From Liolophura sinensis (taxonomy: Eukaryota; Mollusca; Polyplacophora; Chitonida; Chitonidae), in contig NC_088298.1 in NCBI RefSeq assembly GCF_032854445.1, positions 3,966,160 through 4,030,159 of the forward strand: a DNA stretch of 64,000 nt, read 5' to 3'. Every line of letters begins with the position of its first letter. Position 1 is the first letter of the stretch. Shown here piece after piece: positions 21,001 to 36,000 of the stretch. Position numbers and translations under genes: made by a program. The notes beneath the pieces are model-generated. The model made no database searches, was not told the DNA's origin, and saw only the letters and a program-made list of their open reading frames with translations.

Positions 21001-24000
21001 TGCATCAGTATGCTGTGTGTGCATATCTGTACATCACACTTCAGAGATTTTGTCAGTAGCTTGTCCAAGGCTGGTGGTTTGTTCCAGGCACCCCGATGTC
21101 CACCACTCAGAGTACTGGCCTTCGGGATGTAAGAGTATGGTGTTAAACAGTAATGGAATGAATGAATGAATCAAAACATACATACAGGACATGTGCTTGG
21201 CATTCAGCATGAAGGGGGTAATACAACGACTGGTTGACCTGTATCAGTATAATGGTTCGGGCGGGGCAGCTTACTTACCTTCGGTAAGTCGTCTCAGTGA
21301 AGCAGTACTAGATAAAAGAGCGATGGAAATCCGTCCTGCAACAAGGAGGTACATAACATACACCCTAAAGATTTCCTTCGTCGTCATATGACTGAAAAAT
21401 TGTTGAGTACGACGTTAAACCCCAAGCACTCACTCACTCACTCCACTTTCGTCACCACCATATGGCTGCAATACAGTTAATGAAGTGCTGATATGCAATC
21501 ATTGTTCCACTCTCCTGGACTGCTTCACTGACCTAGTGGTTAAGAGCACCCACCTTGAGTTCGGGAGACCTGAGTTCAAACCTGGGTTGGGTCATACCAG
21601 AGACTTGGACTTGTACTCACTTGGAGCTCATCACTGAGAGGTTAGAGCGTGGACTCTCCCTCCCTCAAGGAGACACAGTATATGTACGTACGTGAATGAT
21701 TCCATATCGCCATATGACTGAAAAATTGTAGAGTAGGATGTAAAACCAAAGCACACATACATACATCATCAACTCCTCTGTTCTCCAGGCCAGCATGATG
21801 ATGCTCGCATGAATCTGTCCATTGCCATAACTGCAGCCAGGATGGGTGGATCATTGGCCAATCACACAGAAGTTCTCAGTTTGCTCAAGAGGCGAAACCC
21901 AGATGGCCAGGAAGTAGTTAGCGGGGCCCGGTGTCGGGACATGCTCACAGGTAATGCTAATATGACAGTGAGGTGTGGTATAATGTGTCATGAGACAGGT
22001 AAGGGAGAAAACTGGACATCATTGATGATAACATATTATGATAATGAGGTATGCTATGATGAGTAAATAGAATACAGGTAAGGAAGATTGCTAGTAACCT
22101 GATAATGAAGTGTGGTATAATGGGCATGAGATTAGAGGTAAGGGAGAAAACTCTGGACATCATTGCTGGTGACATGATAATGAGGTGTGGTATAATGTGT
22201 GATGAGATTAGAGGTAAAGGAGAAAACTCTGGACATCATTGCTGACATGATAATGAAGTGTGGTATAATGTGTGATGAGATTAGAGGTAAGGGAGAAAAC
22301 TCTGGACATCATTGCTGGTGACATGATAATGAGGTGTGGTATAATGTGTGATGAGATTAGAGGTAAAGGAGAAAACTCTGGACATCATTGCTGACATGAT
22401 AATGAAGTGTGGTATAATGTGTGATGAGATTAGAGGTAAGGGAGAAAACTCTGGACATCATTGCTGACATGATAATGAAGTGTGGTATAATGTGTGATGA
22501 AATTAGAGGTAAGGGAGAAAACTCTGGACATCATTGCTGACATGATAATGAAGTGTGGTATAATGTGTGATGAGATTAGAGGTAAAGGAGAAAACTCTGG
22601 ACATCATTGCTGACATGATAATGAAGTGTGGTATAATGTGTGATGAGATTAGAGGTAAGGGAGAAGACTCTGGACATCATTGCTGACATGATAATGAAGT
22701 GTGGTATAATGTGTGATGAGATTAGAGGTAAGGGAGAAAACTCTGGACATCATTGCTGACATGATAATGAAGTGTGGTATAATGTGTGATGAGATTAGAG
22801 GTAAGGGAGAAAACTCTGGACATCGTTGCTGGTGACATGATAATGAAGTGTGGTATAATGTGTGATGAGATTAGAGGTAAGGGAGAAAACTCTGGACATC
22901 ATTGCTGACATGATAATGAAGTGTGGTATAATCTGTGATGAGATTAGAGGTAACAGAGAAAACTCTGGACATCGTTGCTGGTGACATGGTAATGAAGTGT
23001 GGTATTATGTTTGATGAGATTAGAGGTAAGGGAGAAAATTCTGGACATCGTTGCTGGTGACATATCGTGATAATGAAGTGTGGTATTATGTATGATGAGA
23101 TTACAGGTAAGGGAGTAAACTCTAGACATGATTGCTGATAACATGACCATGAAGTGTGATATAATGTGTCAAGATTAGAGGTAAGGGAGAAAACTCTGGA
23201 CATCGTTGCTGGTGACATGATAATGAAGTGCGGTATTATGTTTGATGAGATGAGAGGTAACAGAGAAAACTCTGGACATCATTGCTGACATGATAATAAA
23301 GTGTCGTATAATCTGTGATGAGATTAGAGGTAACAGAGAAAACTCTGGACATCATTGCTGGTGACATGATAATGAAGTGTGGTATTATGTTTGATGAGAT
23401 TAGAGGTAAGGGAGAAAACTCTGGACATCGTTGCTGGTGACATATCGTGATAATGAAGTGTGGTATAATGTATGATGAGATTACAGGTAAGGGAGAAAAC
23501 TCTAGACATGATTGCTGATAACATGACAATGAAGTGTGATATAATGTGTCAAGATTAGAGGTAAGGGAGAAAACTCTGGACAAGATTGCTGGTGACATTT
23601 TATTTGTTATTTTATTTATTTATTTATTTGATTGGTGTTTTACTCAAGAATATTTCACTTATACGATGGAGGTCAGCATTATGGTGGGGGAAACCGGGCA
23701 GAGCCTGGGGGGAAACCCACGACCATCCGCAGGTTGCTGACAGGCCTTCCCACGGCCGGAGAGGAAGCCAGCATGAACTCACAGCGACCGCATTGGAAGA
23801 GAGACTGCTGGGTCATCACGCTGTGCTAGCGCGCTAACCAACTGAGCCACGGAGGCCTCGTGACATGTTATGATTATAAGGTGTAATAATATGTAGTGAA
23901 ATTGCAGGTAAGGGAGAAAACTGATTGCAGGTAAGATGGTAATATTCATGATGATATGCTTGTACCATTTTGTACGGTATAGTGGTGAAATCATGGTTAA

Positions 24001-27000
24001 GGAGGAAATCATTACAGATAGTTTATCTTTGTAATATTTAATGATGATATTGCGGTAATGTAATAAGGTTAATGACAACATGTTAATATGTGTGGGTAAT
24101 TATCTTGATGATAAAATTACCAAGACATGATGATACTGTATTAGATAATAAAGAAGGATCCCAGTTGATGCCATCACTCAAGTCTACTATGTTATGATTA
24201 TGATCAGTGTAGTTGGGAGTTCAAATCCAGGCCTTGCTTGATCAGGGAAAGTTTTACTGCGGTGATTTTGCCAGATGATAGCATCTTTTGGTTTTTGTCC
24301 AGTTTCCTGCAAGTGCACAAATCTGGCTATTATGTTGCATTATCTAGGTATCTTAAAAAAATACTGTAGGTAAAACTCTAACGAGCAGTTACCTGCGGCC
24401 GTACGTGGGAAGGCTGGCCAGCAACCTGCGGATGGTCGTGGGTTTCCCCCAGGCTCTGCCCGGTTTCCATCTACCATAATGCCGGCCGCCATCGTAAAAG
24501 TGAAATATTCTTGAGTACGGCGTAAAAAACACCAATCAAGTAAATCAATCAATCAAGCAATTACCTGTGCTTGTAGGTAAGGAGTTTGATGTCCATGCTA
24601 AGTGTGTGATTAACGCCACTGGCCCATACACAGACAGTATCAGGCAAATGTCCAATCCCCAGAAGAGGAAAATCTGTCAGCCAAGCTCAGGAGTTCATGT
24701 CGTGCTACCAGACTACTACAGGTAAATTCCATAGAAATAATCAGCAACCCATTTTTACCTGTGACAAACAACTCTGTTAATCACCCTTGGCAGTTGATCA
24801 GTACACCTGTCAAATTGTTGATCTGGGCTATTGACTTAACAAATGGTCTGAGACTTATTGACAAACAGGCTAGCCAGCTATAGCAAGGCGTGGTCTTTTG
24901 GCAGACAGTTTGCCATGGACCTGTCCAAGTGCAGTGGTTTTCTCAGGGCACTATGGTTTCCTGTGGCTGTGTATGGCTCCACTGGCCACCCATAAACCTG
25001 ACATGATATTCTTCTTGTTTTAGGGAATGGGTTTCTTCTTTATGGGCATGGTTTGTTCTTGTTGGAGATGGGTGTTTTGTTGTTGTTGTAGGGGAATTAT
25101 CTCTTGATGTTGGGGATGGTTTTCTACTTGTTCTTCCATTCAAGGATAGCTTTGTTCTTGGGGATTGCCTTGTTCATGTGTTTGGGGGTGGGGGTTGGAG
25201 GGGGGGGGGGCATGTTCTTGCTTTAGGGAATGTGTTTTCTCTTGTTATTAGAGATAGCTTTCTTCTTGTTCTTTGAGATGTGGTTTCTCTTGTTCTTGGG
25301 GATGGATTTCTTCTTGTTCTTTGAGATGTGTTTTCTCTTGTTCCTGGGATGGGTTTCTTCTTATTTCTTGATTTTGACCACACATTGGCCAATTTTTTTT
25401 TGGTCATTCACATGTTGTGAAGTGTAACGTCGTACATTCTGTTCACAGCCCTGAGCGTATGGGTTTGCTGGATCCGTCCACCAGTGATGGACGGGTGATT
25501 TTCTTCCTCCCGTGGCAAAGAGTTACCTTGGCAGGTAAGGTGAACCAATCAAATAAATAAATGTCACCATGAAACCATTGATCCCCCTCAGTCGACACGG
25601 TCTGCCGCTATTTTTGACTGTTGCTTACATACAGTCAGCCACTGAAGCTTAATTAATTAACAAGGTAGTATTCCAGACATGCCCTAAAAATATAAAAAAA
25701 ACTGTACACTTCTTATGAACAAAATAAATAGCAGATGATCACTATCATTCATTTCATTTCAATCATTCATTCAAATGATAGCCACTCATTTGGTGACACC
25801 GTTTTGCTATGTTATAGATATCTAGAGTGACGTCACAAAACATAGGGCTCTCCTGTACTGTGCTCATTCTTGGCAATCTTCATGGGCACAAGCGTCGGGT
25901 TTTAGCATTCCTGCTCATCCACATCTTCGACCAGCATTTGGCGTAGCTGGCTGTACCCACATCAGGGAATTTACCGAACATAGCAGGACCTTCTGATTTT
26001 AAGAGACTCTTTCATGCAGATTTTGGGAAGACATTTTCACAAGAAATCTGGCTTTACTAAGGAAAATTGATGCAAAGTCACAATAGTTTCTTGAAGCGAT
26101 GATTTTCTCGAGGTGGTGCCAGTAACAAATGATGTAGGTGAAGAAAACGGTCCTCTGAGTGTTATTGTGTTGGAAAATGCTATTTTTGAATTGCTGTCAG
26201 AGATTTGTATAATTTTCAGTTTTCGAGATACTGGTAGTGTGGGTATTTCTGCAGAGCTTTCGTGATGTTATTTTGTACTACTAGGCATTCCTGTTCGCTA
26301 GCGAAGTGGCAAAAAGTTACCTTTTCCCCCATTGCTTTGACATTGGGCGGCCATGTTGTTGTAGACACAAAAGGGTGGTCACGTGACCTCCAACTTCCAA
26401 CCTGCTTACAGAATAGGTTTTTTGACGTGACAGTCAATTCTCACATGATGCTTTCAGCGGTAGTGCTTGGCCAAGTTCATAAGAGCTTCTACAACGGGGC
26501 TACTCTGAGTGAATTGTCCCTCAGTGCCAGATCCCAATGCTGAACTTCGGCTTCAGAACTTATAGAATCATTTACATATTTTTCTGTGATAACTGTGTCC
26601 TATATCCTTTTTTCTGTGCATATATAATGGCAGACTTTTATGTTTCCTTTAATGTCTCATGACTAAGTTACTCAGAGTACCTGATTCTCAGAGTTCTAAT
26701 GATTATTAGAAAGGTGTTTTAAGGTTTGTTTGGGCCTGCAGCAACCTGCAGATGGTCGTGGTTTCCCCCGGGCTGTGTCGGTTTCCTCCCACCATAATGC
26801 TGGTCGCCGTCGTATAAGTGAAATATTCTTGAGTATGGCGTAAAACACCAATCAAATAAATAAATAAGGTTTGTTTGGAAGGTAGGATGGAAAATGTATG
26901 TTTCAGCACCAAAACGAATACTGAAGACATTTATTTATGTCTAAAAATGCACTTTGTTAGACGAAATTTTGGTTTACTTACAATACATTTATTTGAATTT

Positions 27001-30000
27001 GGCAAAACAATTTCTAACCCATCTACAGTCAGAGTTGTATACCTTGTTCCTAGGAACCACTGACAATGCCTGTGAGGTGTCTGACTATCCACAGCCTTCA
27101 GAGAACGAATTCCAGTTCATCCTGAACGAGGTGCGGAACTACCTCCACCCTGACATAGAAGGTGAGCCAGACTTTAGTTACAATTACACCCAAAGCCAGT
27201 TACCCAGGGCTAATTTTGTCATCAAATTTTATTAGAATCTAAACAGGTTCCTGAAACTTGTGTTGCGGAAATCCTTGGAATCTGGTGTTAGATTCCTGTA
27301 TTCCTATATTCAAATTGACCATTAATCCCTTTCTCAGAGATAAATACTTAATTCTTCAGACGTTTACAAATCTCACTGATCACTTAAACAGTGTGAGAAT
27401 AAGCTGAGTCAGCATTTCAGGAATCCTGCAAACTCACGCAGATATGGACGAAACAGGGTGGGGGCTCCACAAAATAATGCAGCCAAATGGGGAGATTTTA
27501 CTTGTTAGTCTAAATATATACCTCGCCCAGTGGTACCATTAACAGCTGCCGTGAATCAAGCCTTTTAGCTGCGTTAGCTCACGATATTCCTATCCTTTCT
27601 TGTCTCAACCTGCATGAACTCGCAAGATTCCTGAAATGCCGACTCAGTTTTTATTGGATTCTGTTGAGAAATGAGTTCTGTTTACCTGACGTTGCAGTTT
27701 GAACTGTTGTTGAACTGCATGAGCAGATACTTTGATATCATGTGTGATGGGGATCCTTCTTGTCTTGCTTTGTCACTGTTGATGTGTTAATATTCTGATA
27801 ATTTCACATTTGATTTTCAGTCTTATCCTCTTACAAGACATCGTGGAATTTCAGCCTGAAGCTAAATCTAACCTTCATTTGTAACGCCCATTTAAACAAA
27901 TGGCCTGGCCGATAAATTGCAAACTGTATAGCAGGATGATACATGTAGTTTGTTTGTTTGCCTTGGGGTATAATATTACCTTTAATGTTATTTTCATTGT
28001 ATAATGGTGTCTCTTTATATTGGACATATGCATGCAGTGCTGCCTCATTAGAGCATCATGCTAAAGATACCTGACAAGACGCCATGTACAAGTATGTGGC
28101 ATCTACCCTAGTGTTCAGTGCCAACCAAGAAAGTTCCTGCCAAGATCGTCAATTATCAGGGTTGTTATTATAGCTTCACAATTTGGATGCTGTTGTTTTC
28201 CAGTTCGTCGTGGAGATGTCCTGTCTGCCTGGAGTGGAATTCGTCCCCTGGTGTCTGACCCAGCTAAAGNNNNNNNNNNNNNNNNNNNNNNNNNNNNNNN
28301 NNNNNNNNNNNNNNNNNNNNNNNNNNNNNNNNNNNNNNNNNNNNNNNNNNNNNNNNNNNNNNNNNNNNNNNNNNNNNNNNNNNNNNNNNNNNNNNNNNNN
28401 NNNNNNNNNNNNNNNNNNNNNNNNNNNNNNNNNNNNNNNNNNNNNNNNNNNNNNNNNNNNNNNNNNNNNGGTTGTTATTATAGCTTCACAATTTGGACGC
28501 TGTTGTTTTCCAGTTCGTCGTGGAGATGTCCTGTCTGCCTGGAGTGGAATTCGTCCCCTGGTGTCGGACCCAGCTAAAGGCGACACTCAGGTCCATTGCT
28601 CGTAACCACATCATTGAGGTTGCAGAGGACAACTTGATTACCATCGCAGGTGACGTCAAAGCAGATAAACACAACTTGTCTTCCAGTCTTCAAATCGAAC
28701 TCTTGCATATTTGTCTTCAGAAAATATTTGGAGTTTTCAGTAGTTTTATTATTGTTTTTAGCTCACCTGTACGAAGTAAGGCGAGGTATTGTGCGTATTG
28801 TTTGAAGTGTCAATGTTGGTTTTGGTGTCCGGTTAAGCTTTTTTTTTTTTTAGGTCCTGTATAATGGGCTGTCATGCATGGATTGAAGGTTAAGCTTTTT
28901 CTTTTAGCTCCTGTATATGTGTAGTGAGCTCTCATTCATTAACTGAAGGTTAACCTTTTTTGTTTAGCTCTCTAGTCTAAGGTGTGGTGTGTAAATGCAC
29001 GTATTTGAATGGAAGGTTTAAGCTTTTTTCTTGGCCCTTGGATATTTGGCTATCCTACATGGATTGAAGGTTAGGCTTTTTTCTTGCTCCCTAGTCTAAG
29101 GTATAGTGTGTAAGTGCACATGTTCGAATGGAAGGTTAAGCTTTTTTTCTTAGCCCTTGGATATTTGGCTGTCATACATTGATTGAAGGTTAGGCTTTTT
29201 TCTTGCTCCTTAGTCTAAGGTATGGTGTGTAAGTGCACATGTTGGAATGGAAGGTTAAGCTTTTTTTCATAGCCCTTGGATATTCGGCTATCATACATTG
29301 ATTGAAGGTTAGGCTTTTTTTTTGCTCCCTAGTCTAAGGTATGGTGTGTAAGTGCACATGTTCGAATGGGAGGTTAAGCTTTTTTTCTTAGCCCTTGGAT
29401 ATTTGGCTATCATACATTGATTGAAGGTTAGGCTTTTTTTTGGTCCCAGGTCTAAGGTATGGTGTGTAAGTGCACATGTTCGAATGGAAGGTTAAGTTTT
29501 TTTCTTAGCCCTTGGATATTTGGCTATCATACATTGATTGAAGGTTAGGCTTTTTTTTGCTCCTAGGTCTAAGGTATGGTGTGTAAGTGCACACGTTCAA
29601 ATGAAAGGTTAAGCTTTTTTTCTTAGCCCTTGGATATTCGGCTATCATACTTGATTGAAGGTTAGGCTTTTTTTTGGTCCCAGGTCTAAGGTATGGTGTG
29701 TCACATTCTCGGATGGCAGGATAAGCTTTTTATTTGGCTGTTATATATTGTGCTATCACACATGTATTAAGGGTAGGCTTTTTTATGGCTCCTTAGTTTA
29801 AGATGTGCTTTTTTCAAATTTATCTGGTATACCACAATATCTGTAGAAAGCTTTTCAGATCTTTATAAGATACTGGGAGCCTATGACACAGGACGATGCA
29901 TGTGCCTTCCTATACTGTGACGGAATGTTAAAACCATCACACAGACAGTTGTCACCTGAGTATTTGCTCAGCCAATCAGAGGTTGCAGTGGTCACCCTTA

Positions 30001-33000
30001 GTACACAGATAGCCAATCATGGAAAGTGATTTGCATATCAAAGACCACTCCAGCGAGTTGGTACTCAAACATCCCCACAGTGAAGTTTTTTTACTACCAT
30101 AGCTCAATATTTGCTAAGCCATTCACAGCATTGGAATTGTTCACGGATTGCTGCATGCAGTTCACAATTTGAATGTCAAAGACCACTGCATCAGTTGTGT
30201 GCACAAACTCCCCACAATGATGTCTTTACCACCGCAGCACTTTATAACTTTTATCTTTCTTCTGATTCCATTGTCTTGTTGACTGCTAGAGCAGGCGAGC
30301 TGGGGGATTTCTCTGAGTGCCTTGTTATTAGTACAGTGGCACGTTTATTCCCAATCTTGCGTGTCTATATTTTATAAGCTTTTGTCTGAGTGAAGCCGAA
30401 ATATACTTGTATCAGTAGTTGTGTGAATCTAATATGGGTAGTTGACTTACTGAGGGACTTTGCTTGGGGTGGCTTTGCTTACATTATGCTATTAATCTTA
30501 ATGATTGATTAAAAAATCATTAGTTGTGTCCATCAAATGTATTCTTTGGCTGTAAATGAAGTTGTTAAATTTTGGTAAAATGTTACAATTATCAGCCCTC
30601 GACATAAGAGGAGATCGAACCGACCGATCACGTGTCGATCACCTCATTCGAAAAAAGGGGGACCGAAACGTCGGTTACCATAAAAGCCACAGGGGACCGA
30701 TAAATAATTTCGGCAGATTAGGAGTGAACGTGTACGTAGTGTCTGCCGCTGCCGAAAATGCAACCGCTCAGTCAAAGGGGAGCTTGTCGCAGTGCGGCGC
30801 GAAGGGAAATGCATGCATGCGCTATGAGCCGTGGGTCAGGACGCAAAAGACATTTGGTCATCACAAAAATAAAACAGTTAATTGGGTCACTGTCCAAGCG
30901 CGGCGCACAGAAGGTGTAGTTTAACGTTCACTGATACCCATGTATCTTTACCAACCAGAAGTTTAGGGTCCAACAACACTGACAGGCATGCATATGCTGT
31001 GATCTGGACGATTCCAATTATTGGAAACTAAAGGGATGGTGAGGTTGTTCCAATACGCGTCTGTTGTACTTCGATCTAGGAATTTCATAACTGTCAATGA
31101 AAACTTTGAAGAGAATACGTACTTGTATCATATATCACAAGGCCAATCTTAAAATGCATTGCATGGATTATTTTGCTTGAATTGGCTTGCAAACCTAAAC
31201 TCAAAGGTCCCTTGTTCTGCTGCTGTCTAGAAATCTGGTGCCGCGTCTCTTTCAGGCGATTAAAACAATGCCAGCTAAGTTTTTGTCTTCATATTCATAT
31301 CTGTCCATCTCTTATTCTATTGATATCGGTTCTGCTGGAAAGACAATGTACATGTATGTATTAATAGAATGCAATATATGTGTACATGTGGTCCGTTTAC
31401 TCGATCGCAAAACAAGGTAATCAAAACAAGGTTAAAGTCCATGGCATTCCACCGTTGGGTCAACGGTCGCCAGAAATAATAGCCAATCGTTTTAACTGCT
31501 AATTAGAATATTGACAGAGGCGCCGCGCTGTAGATGTTTGTCACAGTCCAGAGCGGAATATTGGCGCTACGTCGAGCAGAATCTTTTGAGGAGCTGACGA
31601 ATATTGCTTAGATTTTAATCGTTATTTGTGTATAAATATGTTTTGATGGCTACCAAAAAGCCAGAGACTGTCCATCAAAAAACCTTCGAAAAGTGGCCTT
31701 TCAAGGAAGAGTTCAGAGTTTTGGCAACTGACAGTGATGGTAATATCACTAAACTGCAGTGCAAAATATGTGCGGACAACTTGGCAGCTATCAGGGCAGA
31801 GGCGGCAAGGCGAAATGTGAAAGGTGCAGCGTTTAATGGCATTGTGAACCTGGCAGACGGTGTTGAGTGCGTCCACCGAGGAAACTTATCTCGTCATATC
31901 AAACCTGGTGGACTGCATGACTGGGCCAAGCAAAGATTTGGCAAATCACCCGTGGCATCAACGAGCAGTGCTCCACAGGCAGGGTACGTACCATTTAAAG
32001 ACATTAAATTTAAAGTTTAAAATAAATGTAACTGTATAGGAAAATGATACACACTGATGTAATAATGTAGAATATCATAATAACTTGTTAAATATAATCA
32101 CGAAAATATTTAAAATATAGGTGCCGTATGCATATAGTTACACTGGTGTGCATGTGTTGTTCATCGTATATAGATTATAATTTGTAATGTTTAAGCTCGA
32201 GTTTCTAAATGATTTTCTCTCCCTTTTGTTTAAGGCCTCCCAGTGGATCTGGTCAACGCCGCATTGATATTCTTATCGACCAAACTTCAAGCACAGCATA
32301 TAGGCACCTATTCAACACCGCCCTTTGCATTGTCCGGCATGAAAGGCCGTTTTCTGACTTTCGTAGTCTTGTTACGCTACAGCGCAAGAATGGAATCAAA
32401 CTGTTAAGCGGAAAAGACACTGACAAATGTTGTCGCCAGTTCGTTTCTATAATGGCCGCAATACTCCGACAGGACATTGCAAAAATGCTGCTCCGCTCCA
32501 ACTTCTTCTCGGGCCTTATGGACGGCTCCCAGGCCAGGAAGACGGGTTCAGAAAAGGAGCTAATCTATGCAAAAATTGCAGTGAACGGATGCACTGTAGA
32601 GCTCCTTGTAAAGTGCCAGGATATGGCCGAGATCGGAGGGGAAGATGCTCGAAGTTTAAAGCAGGCCTACGATCAGGCATTTTTGGATTCCTGTGAGGTG
32701 CCGAAGGAAAGGCATGACAAACTGATGGTGAGCATCTGCACTGACGGCGCCAGTGTAAACATGGGGAAATATAATGGCGCATGTACCCAACTGAAGGCTG
32801 AACGAGAGTGGCTGCTCGTGGTACATTGTTCAAACCATCGTCTGGAGTTGGCCATTAAAGATGCCTTTGCCTCTGACAAATCGTTCGAAGAAGTGGACGA
32901 AATCATGACACAAATGTATTATCACTTCAGAAACAGTGGCAAAGCCAAACGAATATTCACAGCGACAGCAATCGCATTGGGCGTTACTTGCGTCGCTTTC

Positions 33001-36000
33001 ACGAAGGCGCACGGGACGAGATTTCAAAATCACAAGTACAGGGCATGCAAGGCCATGGTGATTAACTTTTTGCCCCTCTGCTTGTATTGTGAAAATATGA
33101 TAGAAACACCAGGCGCGTGCAAGACAGAAACGGTAGCAAAACTCCGTGGATACCTACGAAAGTTCTTGTCATACTCCTATCTCAGCAGTCTTAACTTCTA
33201 CATGCAAGTCCTGAGGGTCACAGCTCAAATGTCATACGTCCTGCAAACCCCAACGTCACTAATAACAGACGTCATTGAATCGATTTCAGAGGCAAAAACC
33301 AACCTTCGTGAATTGACGGCAACTGAAGAAGACTTGCCGTTCGATACGGAAGGGACAGCCGAGAGTGACAGTGTGAAACTATCGGCCAAAGCAACAAACT
33401 TGCCAGCGACGCTTGCCTTCAAGGAAAAACTAAACGAAAAACAAAAGAGACAGGTCGAAAAATACTGCACTATTGTGAAACAGGACTACGACATCAAGTT
33501 TGTGCGCCAAGGAAAAGCAAATGTCCGGAGAGTTAAAGAGACTCTGATCCCAGCAATATCTGAAGCTATTGATGCGAGATTTGCTCCTTTCCTCTCTGAA
33601 CAAGAAAGCTATGCATCTGTTCAAATAGCTGACCACAGATGCTGGGACTTCGAAGAAAAGACATTAGGTCTTGACAAAATCCAGAAGCTGAGTGAGCATT
33701 TTCAAGAGCCGCTGGGGTATCATGAGTACGACATGAAAAAGGCCCAATCGGAGTTCAGACAGCTGAAGGCCGTTGTTGCTGCGAAGTACAGAAAATTCCG
33801 CAACCCCTTGCAGCTGTGGAAAACAGTCTTTCAGCATTATGTCTCTAAGTATCCCAACATCCTACTGCTGATAGAATTGTGCCTTTGTTTTGCTTGGAGT
33901 TCTGCAACGGTGGAACGCGGTTTCAGTGTTTGCGGCCGGACCTTGACAGATGCCAGAACGTCCATGAGCAAGGGTACACTGGATGACCTGCTTGTACTCA
34001 GGATAAACTTGCCATCGCTCGAAAAACTGGACAGCGAGTATGAAACAAGCCTGGTGGATAGAGCAGTGTCACAGTATCTGTCAACACCAAGAAGAAAAAG
34101 TGGAAAGGCGAAGCAAGTCGCCAAATCTGGAGGTTCTAGCGAGCCTGGACCAGCCATAATGCCCACTCCATTCTCATCCAGCCGAAATCCTCTGTTAGAG
34201 GATGACAGTCATCTGTATATTTCAGAAACTGATAGTGACGCAGACAGTGTGTCTGATGATTCAGAAATAAGCGATGTCGAATCAGTAGAAATGCCGATGG
34301 AATTCGAAGAGGAGATTCTGAGTGATTAAAAACAAGATCGCCTACATAAAAGTGTAAAACTTTAGCTAGGTGCCATTAAATTTAGTTCTTTGCCTTGCAC
34401 TGACTTTGTTGATTGACTGTTACATAATCATGGCTGAACTTTTCACGTCAACACGTTATTACTTCAACAGGAAAGAATGACTTTTGTGCAGATCTCGTTT
34501 ATTTGGTTTTGAATTTTTAACGTTTTGCTTTGAACTAAAATATTTCTACAACATACATGTATAATATATATGATAATGTGTGTGGACGTCGTATCATTCT
34601 TGCACATTGATTACTTATTTAAACTCATTTTTTTACCTTTTATCGCAAACTTAAATACATGCATATAATATATATATATATAACGTTTGTAACGAAGTCG
34701 TGTGTGTGATGACATACACCTCGGGGGACCTGGCATTTCAATGCAATAACGTCTTATATGTTATGTCTTTTACATTAAAACCATTTAAGTATGATTGTGT
34801 GGTTTTGTTACATATTCAACTGCGCCTGTATTAAAGACAAACGTACAGAAGGCTATTTTTCAAAGACTTGCGCCAGCATTGGTTCTTTCGTGGTATGTTA
34901 ACATACAATTACAACTCCAAACGGTAACAACGCGAAGTAACGAAAACTCCGGCCGATATGAGTCATTTGAAAAATAGTTTTTGCAAAAATAGGTATAGCA
35001 ACGGATACGCCAGGTAGATATGTCATGCATATTTATCCTCATTGTAGAAAAGTCAATGTTCTCCTTCACCTCCTATCTTGCCAAAATACTGACTGCGAAT
35101 CCACATGGCGTGAGTGAAATGTTTGTAGACATCGCCATGATCTACATGCATCAATCAATCCTTGTATTTAAATTCAATAATTACGTTCTATAACTTATGC
35201 GTATATACCGCAGGCTGGTAGTCATAAGTCTGCTTTAGACAGATCGCATAACAAGTTAGGAATACGAAACTTTCAATTTTGAGTGGTTAAATTTCACCGT
35301 GGCAGTCCCCGCCTGTAACTGATTGACTGGAAGTGTGGGCGAGTCCAAAAGCATGCTAGCGTAGGGGGTTTTCGACTCGAACTAATGTCATTATTATTTA
35401 ATGCTTGGTTCCGCTGATTTTCTGTGGTAGCAGCAATCGGGACACGTCATGTTTTGTAGAAATAGTGAATTGAGAATATTCAAGCAACATTTACAAGTTG
35501 TATCATTACTTTTCGAAAGACATTTCTTTACGCAACTTCAAAACTTACCCACCCCGTGTGACCCTCTCGCAGCAGTCAGCTTTGCGCGGGAACGTGCTGG
35601 AGACATTATGCCTTCCAGAGCAGGATTTGTATTATTTCATTACCTGCTTGGAGTACTGGGTACGTTTATTTCTAATACAAATACAACAATAATGTGATCA
35701 GTAGTGACAATGATAAATTCTTCATTTTTTACACGATCAGTACGTCAAACACCATAGACATTGCTCCAATCAATTCGCCAGTTAAACCCATCACTCGGAC
35801 TTCGCTGCGTTTGCCAGTGGGTTTCATGGACGGCGTACCAGCGACTGCAGCGAGACTGGGACTAGTTACTTCTGAAAACAGACGGGAAGCCCTCTAACAA
35901 AATTAAATAATGCAGAGCATACATATATATCATTGTGTACATGAACTTCACGGCATACCTGTATATTACAAGGAACAATTTTGGTTCTCGAAACCTACGT

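Noticed and set aside
22871-23598. Minus-strand open frames of 66-120 codons with repeated [10 protein letters not shown]
   Set aside because: Readings of the 73-bp array in intron 6.
32209-34329. Intronless 706-aa gene starting at the ATG at 32209
   Set aside because: The first nine codons belong to the predicted intron. The splice 31983 to 32235 adds the BED finger exon in frame and fits the family better.
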